Shown here: positions 35,157-43,800 of the stretch, piece after piece
How the letters are laid out: the number at the start of each line of letters is the position of its first letter
How positions within the stretch are numbered: the stretch's first letter is position 1
From: JBBPZA01 sp963728925
Lineage (GTDB): Bacteria; Actinomycetota; Thermoleophilia; Solirubrobacterales; Solirubrobacteraceae
Assembly (NCBI GenBank): GCA_963728925.1
Contig: CAVSMB010000018.1
Location: forward strand, 53,515 to 117,514
DNA length: 64,000 nt
Reading direction: 5' to 3'
Program-made: the position numbers and the translations under genes
Notes under the pieces: model-generated
Database searches by the model: none
What the model saw: the letters and a program-made list of their open reading frames with translations, nothing else
What the model was told of the DNA's origin: nothing

Positions 35157-35468
35157 TTGACCGGCGAGGATCAGGCCGGCCAGGAGCGCGTGCAGGGCGA
35201 AGCGCGCGAGGTCGGTGACGACGATTACGCGGTCCCGCGGCAGGCGATCCGCCCATACCCCGCCGACCAGCAGCAGGCCGACGAGCGGAATGGCGTTGGC
35301 GGCGAGGACCAGCCCGACGTCGGTCGCGCTTCCGGTGAGGTCGATCACGAACAGCGCGAGGGCGACCGTGACGATGCGATCGCCGATCGCGCTGGTGGAC
35401 GTCGCGATCCACAGGAGGCGGAAGTCGCGGTGGCGGAGCGACCGCAGAACGGAGTGACGACGTCTCAC
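35157..35468 (-). pseudogene. MFS transporter fragment (N-terminal third)
   Basis: From GTG 35468 the frame encodes LRSLRHRDFRLLWIATSTS, GDRIVTVALALFVIDLTG, LAANAIPLVGLLLVGGVWAD and ARFALHALLAGLILAGQ, the first three to four helices of an EntS-like MFS exporter. Near 35157 sense ends and the frame runs into non-homologous arginine-rich translation antisense to nothing recognisable and over nucS. The remaining eight or so helices are absent, so this is a 3'-truncated remnant. Confidence 0.8.
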
Positions 35469-35525
35469 CCGACCAGCGTGGCAAACGTCGCTGCCGCGGG
35501 CCGCCCGAGGGCCTCGCCGAAGAGA

Positions 35526-35570
35526 CGACGGCCGCCGCCGCACAAGAACGGCGGTGCGGCGGGGCCGTCG
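35526..35570. other. Long hairpin (17 bp with one bulge)
   Basis: CGACGGCC (35526-35533) pairs with GGCCGTCG (35563-35570), and CCGCCGCAC (35535-35543) pairs with GTGCGGCGG (35554-35562), with a single bulged G and a 10-base loop. It lies 58 bases upstream of the MFS fragment. The minus strand continues TCTCTT, so it may terminate transcripts from the oxidase gene. 35571-35634 has no feature I recognise. Confidence 0.6.
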
Positions 35571-35634
35571 CCACAGGTGCCAAGGCGTGGGAACGGAGGA
35601 CCCAATCTCCGGGACCGACCCCTCGGCGGTGATA

Positions 35635-36884
35635 TCAATTTTTTACCCAGCCTCCCGTGTCCGACAAACCTTCTCCGCGGCGGAGGCGGCCACCCGCCCC
35701 GGCCGTTCGCAGGCCGCGATCAGGCGCTCGGGCGCCGAGGGCGAGGGCAGGGTCGGGTCGCTCCCGGCCCGCGAGCAGCGCGGCGACGCGGTCGCCCAGC
35801 GTCGGGCCGTGCTTGAACCCGTGGCCCGAGCCGCCTCCCAGCAGCCAGACCCGCGGATGTCGTGGATGGGGCGCGAGCACGAAGCGGGTGTCGGGCGTGA
35901 GCTCGTAGGCGCACGTGCGCGCGCGCACGACGCGAGCGCGCGCGAGCGACGGAAAGCGCGTGGCGAGCGCGGCCCTCGCGTCGACCTCCTCGCCCGGGGT
36001 CGGAACGGCGCGCGGGGCGTCGGGGTCGAGCGGCGGTCCTTCGTCGTCCGCGCACGCCTTGACCCCCATCCCGTCGAGGTCCGCGTGCCCGTAGAAGGCC
36101 GCGTCGTAGTCGACCCACGCCGGAACTCCGCGCGCTCGCCAGTCGCCCGGGGCGGCGAAGAAGAAGACCTGCTGGCGCGTGACCCTGAGCGCCACCAGGT
36201 CCGGGAAGAGCGTGCCGAGCCACGGGCCGCAGGCCCACACGACGGCGTCGGCCTCGAGCGTGCAGGGGGGCGTCCGGCGAGAAGACGACCGCCGGTCCGA
36301 GCTGCGACGCCCGAGGGGCGGCCGCCGGCCTCGTCGCACGCGCTCGCATCGAGCACGACCCTCTCGCCGTCGGGCCGCGCCCGGCCGCGGACGAGCCGCG
36401 CCCCGTGCTCCTGGGCTGCCCCGACGAGCGCGCGCACCGCGGCCGCCGCGCTCAGCACGCCCGCGTCGGGCTCGTGGAGGACGAAGGCGAGGCCGGTGGG
36501 GTCGAGGCCCGGCCACAGCCGCCGAGCTCCCGCCGGGTCGATCCGCTCCACCGGCACGCCCTCAGCGCGCAGGACCGCCTCGCTGTCTCGCTCCCAGCCG
36601 TCCTCGGCGTGCGCGAGCCACCCCAGCCCGCACTCGACGAACAGCGACACGCCGCTCTGGGCCTCGAGCTCTGCCCAGCGGCCACGGGCGAGGCGCGAGG
36701 AGCGCGTGTAGGCCCGGTCGGTCCCGTGGGCGCTGCGCAGCAGGCGCGTCTCGCCGCCCGAGGCGGATCCGTCGTGGCCGGGAGCGGCCTGCTCGACGAG
36801 CGTCACCTCCCACCCCTCGACCGCCAGCCGCCACGCCGCGGAGGCGCCGAGCACCCCGGCGCCGACGACGATCGCGGCCGGCAT
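35635..36884 (-). pseudogene. FAD-dependent amine/sarcosine-oxidase-like (DAO) oxidoreductase, frameshifted
   Basis: ATG 36884 begins the dinucleotide fold AAIVVGAGVLGASAAWRLAV and goes through GGETRLLRSAHGTDRAYT to about residue 200. The C-terminal half, in another frame, reads LEADAVVWACGPWLGTLFPD, TRQQVFFFAAPGDWRARGVP, YELTPDTRFVLAPHP and LLGGGSGHGFKHGP, as in monomeric sarcosine/pipecolate oxidases. The frames switch between about 36262 and 36330, which includes a run of six G at 36265-36270. Without the shift it would be a full-length enzyme of about 415 residues oxidising an amine or N-methyl amino acid. It is divergent from an aldehyde dehydrogenase. Confidence 0.82.
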
Positions 36885-36918
36885 CGACCGACCCTACCGC
36901 GCCGGGTACCGTGTCCGC

Positions 36919-38493
36919 ATGGAGCCCGTTGCAAGCCCCGCCCGCACCGTCGCGTCGATCGTCGGGGGCCGCCCCGTCGCCGGCGCGCCCGGCGGCGTGC
37001 TCGCCTCGACCAACCCCGCCGACCTCGACGAGGTCGTCGCCGACGCGCGGCTCGGCGACGCCGCGACCTTCGCCGAGGCGTGCGCCGCCGCCCGCGCCGC
37101 CCAGCCCGCCTGGGCCGCGACCCCCGCACCGATCCGCGGGCGGGCGATCCAGCAGGTCGGCCGCCTGGTCGAGGGCAACAAGGACGCGCTCGCGCGCCTG
37201 GTGACCCGCGAGATCGGCAAGCCGCTCGCCGAGGCGCTCGGCGAGGTCCAGGAGATCGTCGACACCTGCGACTTCTTCCTCGGGGAGGGCCGGCGCCTGT
37301 ACGGCATGACGGTCCCGAGCGAGATGCCCGACAAGCAGCTCTTCACGTACCGGACGCCGGTCGGCGTCGCGGCGATCGTGACCGCCGGCAACTTCCCGGT
37401 CGCCGTCCCGTCGTGGTACCTGGTTCCCGCGCTGCTGTGCGGGAACACGGTCGTCTGGAAGCCGGCCGGGTACGCGCCCGCGATCGCCGAGGCGCTCACG
37501 CAGCTCTTCCTGCACGGCGGCGTGCCCGAGGGTGTGCTCAACCTCGTGCTCGCCGAGGGCCCGGCGACCTTCGAGGGCCTCGAGCGCGCGCTCGAGGCCG
37601 GGCTCGTGGACAAGGTCGGCTTCACCGGCTCCAGCGAGGTCGGGCGCCGCGTCGGCGAGCTGTGCGGGCGCCACCTGCAGTCGCCCTGCCTCGAGCTCGG
37701 CGGCAAGAACCCGCTCGTAGTGATGCCCGACGCCGACCTCGAGCTCGCCGTCGAGGGCGCCCTGTTCAGCGGCTTCGGCACCGCCGGTCAGCGGTGCACC
37801 TCGCTGGGCACCGTTCTCGCCGCCGACGAGGTCCACGACGAGTTCCTCGCGCGCTTCGCCCAAGCTGTCGAGGCCGCGCCGATCGGCGACCCGAGCGCCG
37901 ACGTCCTCTACGGCCCGATGATCCACGAGCGCTTCGCGCGGCGCTTCGAGCAGTGGCTCGGGCTGGTGCGCGACCACCACGCCGTGCACGGCTCGACGGC
38001 GACCGGAGCGATCACCGCCGCCTCGCCGCGAGCCGGCTTCGTCGGCGACCCCGAGCTCGGTCTGTACTACCACCCGACGATCGTCTCCGGGGTGACGCGC
38101 GACGACGAGCTCTACGGCACGGAGACCTTCGGCCCGATCGTCGGCGTCGCACGCTTCCGCGACGAGGACGAGATGATCGAGCTCGCCAACGGCCACGGCT
38201 ACGGCCTCTCCGCGGCCATCTACACGAACGACCCGCGCGCAGCCTTCCGCTTCCGCGAGCGGGTGAGCGCCGGGATGGTCTCGATCAACAACTCCACCTC
38301 GGGCGCCGAGGCGCACCTGCCCTTCGGCGGGAACGGGAAGTCGGGCAACGGCAGCCGCCAGTCGGGGGTCTGGGTGCTCGATCAGTTCACCCGCTGGCAG
38401 TCGGTGAACTGGGACTACGCGGGACGCCTCCAGAAGGCGCAGATGGAGACGGCCGACGTCGCGGCGGACACCGGATTCCGGCTCGACCGCTGA
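36919..38493 (+). CDS. Aldehyde dehydrogenase family protein
   Basis: A 524-residue NAD(P)-dependent aldehyde dehydrogenase. VAAIVTAGNFPVAVPSWYLV, NTVVWKPAGYAP (cofactor lysine), VGFTGSSEVGRR, ELGGKNPLVV (general-base glutamate) and the nucleophilic cysteine in GQRCTSLGT are intact. ETFGPIVGV and LPFGGNGKSGNGSRQSG are in the C-terminal part. GNGKSG-type endings and GQRCTS resemble ALDH7/semialdehyde enzymes. With the divergent amine-oxidase-like gene 34 bases away, it may oxidise the aldehyde or imine made by that enzyme (inference), for example in lysine/pipecolate breakdown. Confidence 0.93.
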   Translation: MEPVASPARTVASIVGGRPVAGAPGGVLASTNPADLDEVVADARLGDAATFAEACAAARAAQPAWAATPAPIRGRAIQQVGRLVEGNKDALARLVTREIGKPLAEALGEVQEIVDTCDFFLGEGRRLYGMTVPSEMPDKQLFTYRTPVGVAAIVTAGNFPVAVPSWYLVPALLCGNTVVWKPAGYAPAIAEALTQLFLHGGVPEGVLNLVLAEGPATFEGLERALEAGLVDKVGFTGSSEVGRRVGELCGRHLQSPCLELGGKNPLVVMPDADLELAVEGALFSGFGTAGQRCTSLGTVLAADEVHDEFLARFAQAVEAAPIGDPSADVLYGPMIHERFARRFEQWLGLVRDHHAVHGSTATGAITAASPRAGFVGDPELGLYYHPTIVSGVTRDDELYGTETFGPIVGVARFRDEDEMIELANGHGYGLSAAIYTNDPRAAFRFRERVSAGMVSINNSTSGAEAHLPFGGNGKSGNGSRQSGVWVLDQFTRWQSVNWDYAGRLQKAQMETADVAADTGFRLDR

Positions 38494-38547
38494 CCCCACG
38501 CGCGGCTCGCCGATCGAGTCGCTGCTCTCGACGAAGTACGGCCGGCG

Positions 38548-39480
38548 CTAGGCGGGCACGGCCGCCTTGGTGTCGCGCTCTCGCTCCCATGCCTCCGCGT
38601 AGGCGCGGTGGCGGCGGAGGTAGGCGCCCGGCTTCTCGGCGTACACCCGGCTCCCGAGCGCGAGCGCCTGCTCGCGCAGCTGCCCGCGGCGCCCGTCGAT
38701 CAGCTCGACGAGCCGGTCGACGTCGTCGGGGATGTCGCCGCGAACCGCCTCGTCGCCGCTCAGGGTGCGGCGCAGGTTGGCGAGGTCCTGGTCGACGCCG
38801 AGCAGCTCGCCGAGCGTGTCGAGCTCCTCCACCTGCGCGGCCATGACCCCTGGCCACAGGGGGCGCAGCAGGCGCTGGTGGTACCACAGGTCCTTGACGC
38901 GCTTGCGCCACTTGTGCAGGTGCTCGTCGCTCGGCTCGCGCCGCGCGATGGCGAGCGCGTCGCGGCCGTCGCGGTACGTGCGCTCGAGGCCGTCCTGGAG
39001 CGCTGGCCAGTCGCCGGCCGCGCGCGTCCACTCGTCGAGCGCGTCGCGAGCCGCCTCGACGTCGGTGGCGACCGTCGAGGCGGTGGCCCGCAGCAGGCGC
39101 GCGGTGGACGGATGGCCGTGGCGCTTGATCGCGCGGCGCACGCGCAGGAACGCGGCCCGCGGGAGCTTGCCGGCGTAACGCTCGGCGAGCCCGTCGATCG
39201 TCTTGTCGGCCACTTGGGCGTCGCGCAGCGCCGACAGGCTGCGCCCGGCGTCGCGCAGCCGCGCGTTCTGCGCCCGGAACATCGCAGGGTCGACCGCGGG
39301 GCGGACGAGCCGCAGGAGCGCGCGCTCCTTCTTCAGGCCCTTGCGGGCCTCGTGGACGGCGGTCACCGGGTCCTGCGCGATCCCGTTGCGAAGCTGGTCG
39401 ATCGCGGCGTCGAGCTCCTCGGCCGCAACGCGCGCGATCCCGTCGGCGATGCGCTCGTGATCCTCGAGTCGGTAGGCCAT
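38548..39480 (-). CDS. CHAD-domain protein
   Basis: A 310-residue, mostly helical CHAD protein (conserved histidine alpha-helical domain). Repeated histidine-bearing helices are VTAVHEARKGLKKERALLRL and EHLHKWRKRVKDLWYHQRLL. Many arginines and lysines line these helices; CHAD domains bind polyphosphate. ATG 39480 gives MAYRLEDHERIADGIARVA, a normal start. No CYTH domain is fused or adjacent. A Ppx/GppA phosphatase, also polyphosphate-related, lies 20 kb away, not in an operon. Confidence 0.9.
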   Translation of the reverse strand: MAYRLEDHERIADGIARVAAEELDAAIDQLRNGIAQDPVTAVHEARKGLKKERALLRLVRPAVDPAMFRAQNARLRDAGRSLSALRDAQVADKTIDGLAERYAGKLPRAAFLRVRRAIKRHGHPSTARLLRATASTVATDVEAARDALDEWTRAAGDWPALQDGLERTYRDGRDALAIARREPSDEHLHKWRKRVKDLWYHQRLLRPLWPGVMAAQVEELDTLGELLGVDQDLANLRRTLSGDEAVRGDIPDDVDRLVELIDGRRGQLREQALALGSRVYAEKPGAYLRRHRAYAEAWERERDTKAAVPA

Positions 39481-39511
39481 GGTGCCGTCGTGGTCGCCGG
39501 TGACGGGGCGT

Positions 39512-40768
39512 TCAGGCCGCGGTCTGCGCTTCGAGCACCCGCGGCGCGGCCTTAGAGACGCGCTTTCGCAGGTCGCGGACCTCGGGGTCGTCACGGAGGC
39601 GCAAGGCCTTCTCGCACGCGGCGAGACAGTCACGCGTCCGGTCGGTGCGAGCGAGCGCGTGGGCGTAGCGCGACCACGCCACCGGCGACGCGTCGTCGAT
39701 GCGCAGCGCGGCCTCGCACGCGGACACCTCGGCGCCGACGTCACCCATGAGCTGGTGACAGAGCGCGAGGTCGAGCAGCCCGTCGACCGTCGGCTCGACG
39801 AGCCGTGCGCGCTCGAAGGCGGCGAGCGCGCCGGTCCGGTCGCCGCTGCGCAGCTGCAGGCGGCCGAGCCGCTCCCACCCGGAACCGTCGCCGGGGGCGA
39901 CCTCGGTCGCGCGCGCCGCGGCCTCGACAGCGAGCGACAGCGCGCCCATGTCCTCGTAGATGCGCGCGGCGAAGCGGTGCGGGGTCGGGCGCCCGCGCTC
40001 GACCCGTGCCCAGTCGCGCACCGCGCGAGCGGCCGGGGGGAGGTTGCCGTCCTGCCAGAAGGCGAGGGTGAGGAGCCGCAGCACGGCGGGGTCGCGGGGG
40101 TCGGCGTCGCGCGCGTAGACGAGCCGCTGCGCGGCGAGCCCGTAGTCGCCCTCGGCCATCGCGTGCTGGGCGGCGGTCATGAAGCGCTGGACGCGGTCGG
40201 CGCCGGCATCCGGGGTGGCGAAGTCGACGAACTGCAGGCTTCCGGCGGGCACCGTGCGAACGCCGGGCCCGAACTTGACGCGTGCCCACTGCTGGACGTC
40301 GTCGCCCTCGCCCGTGAAGTAGATCCCGGTCACGCTCCCGACGCCCCACTCGGGATAGGAGAGGCAGCGCGCGTAGCGATGGACGACCGAGTGGTCGGGC
40401 ACGCGCGAGCCGAAGGGGTCGTTGCGCTCACGGTCCTGCGCGCTGGCGCGCGCCCGCTGCTCGGCCTCGTAGGCGCGGCGCCCCTCTTCCTCGCGGGCCT
40501 TGCGCGCCGCCGCTGCGCTGGCCCGTACCGCGTTGCGCGACACCCGCCCGCCGCGCGAGTCCTCAGCGAGGCGCTCGAGCGTGTCGGCCGCCTCGTTGAT
40601 CGCCTTGAGGTGGCGCTCGTGCTCGTGGCGGCGGCCGGGCGGAGCGATGTCCGGGTGCCAGCGCTTGGCCATGCGGCGCCGCGCGAGCTGTACGCCCCGC
40701 TGATCGAACGGGGGCTCCAGCTCGAGGAGGAGAAGCGACTCCTCGACGTCCAGGATCTTCACGGCCAT
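39512..40768 (-). CDS. J-domain protein with C-terminal TPR-like repeats
   Basis: A 418-residue protein. The N-terminal J domain carries the HPD tripeptide in RRMAKRWHPDIAPPGRR (residue about 38), followed by INEAADTLERLAED. A basic linker (ASAAAARKAREEEGRRAYE) and a WGVGSVTGIYFTGEGDDVQQW module follow. Residues about 205-400 form TPR-like helices (AEGDYGLAAQRLVYARDADP, RSGDRTGALAAFERARLVEP). It probably recruits Hsp70 (DnaK) to clients bound by the TPR region. Its ATG overlaps the divergent GNAT frame, so the promoters are back to back. Confidence 0.87.
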   Translation of the reverse strand: MAVKILDVEESLLLLELEPPFDQRGVQLARRRMAKRWHPDIAPPGRRHEHERHLKAINEAADTLERLAEDSRGGRVSRNAVRASAAAARKAREEEGRRAYEAEQRARASAQDRERNDPFGSRVPDHSVVHRYARCLSYPEWGVGSVTGIYFTGEGDDVQQWARVKFGPGVRTVPAGSLQFVDFATPDAGADRVQRFMTAAQHAMAEGDYGLAAQRLVYARDADPRDPAVLRLLTLAFWQDGNLPPAARAVRDWARVERGRPTPHRFAARIYEDMGALSLAVEAAARATEVAPGDGSGWERLGRLQLRSGDRTGALAAFERARLVEPTVDGLLDLALCHQLMGDVGAEVSACEAALRIDDASPVAWSRYAHALARTDRTRDCLAACEKALRLRDDPEVRDLRKRVSKAAPRVLEAQTAA

Positions 40769-40859
40769 GGCGACCTACGTTAGAGAATCCGTCCGTGCTC
40801 TTCGACCTTCCAGCGGCGACCGGCGGGCCCCCGGGGATCCCGACCCCTCGCAGGCGGAC

Positions 40860-41408
40860 GTGATCGCGCCACCGCCCCCGAAGATGGGGCTCGCCGACGA
40901 GGCGATCGCCCTGCGCGGTTTCGGCCCCCGGGACGTCGACGACCTCGTCGACGCGCTGCAGGACCCCGAGATCCCGCGGTGGACCAACGTCCCCGCGCCC
41001 TACCGGCGCGGCGACGCCCTGCGCTTCCTGGGCGGCGGCGCCGAGGAGCGCGGCGAGCGCACGCTCGCCGTCCGCGACACCACCGACGAGCGGCTGCTCG
41101 GCGCGATCGGCCTGCGGATCGACCCGCGCCACGACGTCGGCGACATCGGGTACTGGGTCGCGAGCGAGGCCCGCGGCCGGGGCGTGGCCACGCGGGCGAT
41201 CCGGCTCGTCTCGCGGTGGGGCTTCGAGGAGCTCGGGCTCGTCCGCATGCAGATCCTCGCCGAGCCGGCCAACACCGGCTCGCGGCGCGCCGCCGAACGG
41301 GCGGGCTACCGCACCGAGGGCACCCTGCGCGCGTTCCACAAGCTCAAAGGCCGCCCGGTGGACCTCGTCATGCACGCGCTCGTGCGGGGCGACCCTGTGC
41401 CGCCGTGA
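40860..41408 (+). CDS. GNAT-family N-acetyltransferase (RimJ/RimL-like)
   Basis: About 182 residues. IALRGFGPRDVDDLVDAL begins the fold; GDIGYWVASEARGRGVATRA contains the acetyl-CoA loop (R/Q-x-x-G-x-G/A form RGRGVA), and LVRMQILAEPANTGSRRAAE plus GYRTEGTLRAFHKLKGR are typical of RimJ/RimL-like enzymes acetylating N termini or small molecules. The frame is open back to ATG 40767, but that codon overlaps the divergent J-domain start; GTG 40860 or ATG 40884 fits the fold better. Confidence 0.88.
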   Translation: MIAPPPPKMGLADEAIALRGFGPRDVDDLVDALQDPEIPRWTNVPAPYRRGDALRFLGGGAEERGERTLAVRDTTDERLLGAIGLRIDPRHDVGDIGYWVASEARGRGVATRAIRLVSRWGFEELGLVRMQILAEPANTGSRRAAERAGYRTEGTLRAFHKLKGRPVDLVMHALVRGDPVPP

Positions 41409-41479
41409 GGTTCGGCCGACAGTCTACCCGGGGATGCTCAGTGGATGCGCGCAGCCGCGCCAGGCCCACCGCCGCCGCT

Positions 41480-41956
41480 GTGGCGCGTTCGCAGTATCCT
41501 CGATCGCGAGCGCGGGACGTCGAGCGCCTGACCGGCATCCGCGACTGGGCCGAGGCGTTCTTCGCCACCGCCGTCGTCTTCGAGCCGCTGGTCGGCGAGC
41601 TCTTCCGGTCGGGCCTTGTCATGCAGGCGGCCGCGCTGCAGGGCGACTTCGTCACCCCGGTCATCATGGGCACGGCCGAGTCCGACACGACCCGCGAGCA
41701 ACGCGGCGCGCGGGCGCTGTTCCGGATGCTCATCGAGGACGAGGCGCACGGGGAGGAGAACCGGGCGACGCTCAACGAGTGGCTGGCCAAGTGGACCCCG
41801 TACAGCATCACGGCGGCGCACACCCTCCAGCCCATCTGGTCCCAGCCGGCGGAGAAGGTCGTGCGCTTCGAGGACGCGCTCACCCGCTCGCGCGAGCGCA
41901 TGGCCGACCTGCTGGAAGACCTGACCCTCGAGCTGCCCAAGGAGGCGCTGGCATGA
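41480..41956 (+). pseudogene. Propane-monooxygenase-type hydroxylase small subunit (PrmC-like), 3' remnant
   Basis: The frame matches only the C-terminal 150 or so residues of the beta subunit of soluble di-iron monooxygenase hydroxylases, which are about 370 residues: RLTGIRDWAEAFFATAVVFE, LVGELFRSGLVMQAAALQGD, VTPVIMGTAESD, NEWLAKWTPYSITAAHTLQ and LEDLTLELPKEALA. The N-terminal 60 percent and the upstream prmA and prmB genes are missing; the junction lies in 41409-41510 just after the GNAT gene. It overlaps the coupling-protein gene by ATGA, the original operon arrangement. Confidence 0.85.
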
Positions 41957-42303
41957 GCGCACCCCAGTTCAACGCCGACCGCACGTCGTCCAACCGTGCG
42001 GGGGTGACCCTCATGAACAACCAGGTCGGCTACGCGGTCGCCAAGCTCATGGAGGGCAGGGAGAACGTCGAGATCAGCGAGCTGCCGTCGATGATCCGCG
42101 TCGACGCCGTCGGCAAGGTGGAGTTCGACTTCGAGGAGATCGCCGACGCGCTCGGATGGGGCGACTTCGGCAACGACGACTTCGAGGAGATCATGTCGAC
42201 CCACTGCGGGCGCATGGTCGTGCTCGACGACCGCGTCGTGCTCTTCGCCAACCCGGAGGACGCGGCCGAGTACATCGGCTTCGACCTCAAGGCCGTCGAC
42301 TAG
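41953..42303 (+). CDS. prmD: Monooxygenase coupling/regulatory protein, MmoB/DmpM family (PrmD-like)
   Basis: A 116-residue effector of soluble di-iron monooxygenases, which binds the hydroxylase and couples NADH oxidation to substrate oxidation. It has NRAGVTLMNNQVGYAVAKLM, SMIRVDAVGKVEFDFEEIAD, the conserved CGRMVVLDDRVVLFAN and DAAEYIGFDLKAVD. It appears complete, but the hydroxylase and reductase genes it served are deleted, so it probably has no partner here. An IS630 element sits exactly in its stop codon; the TA target plus the element's first G rebuild TAG. Confidence 0.9.
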   Translation: MSAPQFNADRTSSNRAGVTLMNNQVGYAVAKLMEGRENVEISELPSMIRVDAVGKVEFDFEEIADALGWGDFGNDDFEEIMSTHCGRMVVLDDRVVLFANPEDAAEYIGFDLKAVD

Positions 42304-43486
42304 TGGTCGGTTCTGCAAGTCCTGTGGCACTTGCAGGAAGTCGGTGGTGTGCGCGTGAATCGCGTTGTCGTCCGGGTTGGGCGACGATGGGAGCTTCCGT
42401 GGCGGCGCAGGCGAAGTGCATCGAGATCGCAGTCGAGGACCGGCCGGTGCTGGAAAAGCTGGCCAGCTCGCGGACGGCTGAGCGGCGGCTGGTCGAGCGT
42501 GCGCAGATCGTGCTGCTGGCCGGCGAGGGCCGGCCAGCGAGCGAGATCGCCGAGCGCGTGGGGTGCGTGGCCGAGACGGCGCGTCGTCAGCGCGCCCGCT
42601 ATGAGCGCGAGGGGCTCGATGGCCTGCGTGATCGCCCCAAATCGGGGCGGCCGGCCACCCACGATCAGGCCGTCCGCGCCCGCCTGATCGCGCTGGCCTG
42701 CACGCGTCCGCCCGACCTTGACGGAGGGTTGCGACGCGAGCGCTGGACGCTGCGTGAGCTGGCTGATCAGGTCGGCATGTCGGTATCACGGGCGCACGCG
42801 ATCCTCGCCGACGTCGACCTGCGCCCGCACATGACCGAGCAGTGGGTGATGAGCGAGCTGGGCCCCGAGTTCGACGCCCAGGCCGCCGAGGTCTGCGGGC
42901 TCTACGTCGATCCACCGACCAACGCGATCGTCGTCTCGGTCGACGAGAAGACCTCGATCGCCGCGCGCGAGCCGGCCCGGCCCGACACCCGGCCTCAGCC
43001 CGGGCGCACGGCTCGACGCGACAGCGAGTACCTGCGCAACGGCACCCAGAACCTGTTCGCCGCCCTGCAAGTGCACTCCGGCGCGGTATCCGGGATGACC
43101 GCCCCAACCCGCAACCAGTTCGACTTCATCGCCTTCCTGGACCAGCTTGAAAGCGAGATCCCCGCCGACCAGCAGGTGATCGCGGTGCTCGACAACCTCT
43201 CGACCCACAAGACCCAAGCCGTCAAGGCGTGGCTCGACGCGCACCCGCGCTGGCAGTTCGTGTTCACGCCCAAGCACGCGTCGTGGCTCAACCAAGTCGA
43301 GATGTTCTTCTCGATCCTCGCCCGCCGCCTGCTCCGCCACGGACAGTTCACCAGCCCCGACGACCTCGCCGTCCAAATGCTCACCTTCGTCGAACACCAC
43401 AACCTCACCGCCAAGCCATTCGCCTGGACCTACACCGGCAAGCTGCTCGCCGCATGACCAACACCACTTCCAGGACCGACCACTAG
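42301..43486 (+). mobile_element. IS630-family insertion sequence with TA target duplication
   Basis: The element runs from 42303 (GTGGTCGGTTCTG) to 43484 (ending CCGACCAC). The ends match as imperfect inverted repeats at 16 of 18 positions. It is flanked on both sides by TA (42301-42302 and 43485-43486), the target-site duplication typical of IS630/Tc1. It contains one transposase gene. The length of about 1.18 kb is normal for the family. Ends, transposase and target duplication all look intact, which suggests a fairly recent insertion. Confidence 0.93.
42387..43457 (+). CDS. IS630-family transposase
   Basis: A 356-residue DDE transposase. N-terminal helix-turn-helix region: SEIAERVGCVAETARRQRAR, YEREGLDGLRDRPKSGRP. 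The catalytic triad lies in IVVSVDEKTSI (first D), VIAVLDNLSTHKT (second D) and HASWLNQVEMFFSIL (E). The C terminus FAWTYTGKLLAA is typical of this IS630 group. ATG 42387 is used. All catalytic residues are present and the frame is unbroken, so it should be active. Confidence 0.95.
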   Translation: MGASVAAQAKCIEIAVEDRPVLEKLASSRTAERRLVERAQIVLLAGEGRPASEIAERVGCVAETARRQRARYEREGLDGLRDRPKSGRPATHDQAVRARLIALACTRPPDLDGGLRRERWTLRELADQVGMSVSRAHAILADVDLRPHMTEQWVMSELGPEFDAQAAEVCGLYVDPPTNAIVVSVDEKTSIAAREPARPDTRPQPGRTARRDSEYLRNGTQNLFAALQVHSGAVSGMTAPTRNQFDFIAFLDQLESEIPADQQVIAVLDNLSTHKTQAVKAWLDAHPRWQFVFTPKHASWLNQVEMFFSILARRLLRHGQFTSPDDLAVQMLTFVEHHNLTAKPFAWTYTGKLLAA

Positions 43487-43487
43487 C

Positions 43488-43800
43488 GGCCCGAGGTCAA
43501 GCCCGTCGCTGGAGTCGGCGGGAGAAGGCCGCGAGACGACTTGCGCTGATCGCGCAAAAGCAGTAGCGGCTTGCAACCACAGACCGCCGCGATCGCCTGT
43601 AAAGGCTTGACGGGATGCATCAGCCGCACCGGGGTCACCCTCCCACGGTGGCCAGACGCCTTCCGCGGCGCGAGCGCCGCTCCGCGACTGCTGGAAGGGC
43701 CGCCTTCGTCCGGTAGTGCGATGCACGGCGACGGGATCAAGGCCCGTGGGACACCGCGAGGGTAAGCCGACCGGGCGGACGGTCACGTAGAGTCGTTCTC
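43488..43800. other. 313-bp gap after the IS element, no gene recognised
   Basis: This interval was next to the prmD stop before the IS insertion. It contains no convincing ORF, tRNA or repeat. Short frames exist on both strands but lack protein-like composition. It may be decayed sequence downstream of the lost monooxygenase operon. Confidence 0.5.

Noticed and set aside
40767..40859. N-terminal extension of the GNAT protein from ATG 40767
   Set aside because: That codon overlaps the divergent J-domain start and the 31 added residues are not fold-like; GTG 40860 is preferred.
43488..43800. Small ORFs or a tRNA-like stretch after the IS element
   Set aside because: No cloverleaf with a TTCGA arm could be built and no ORF has convincing composition.
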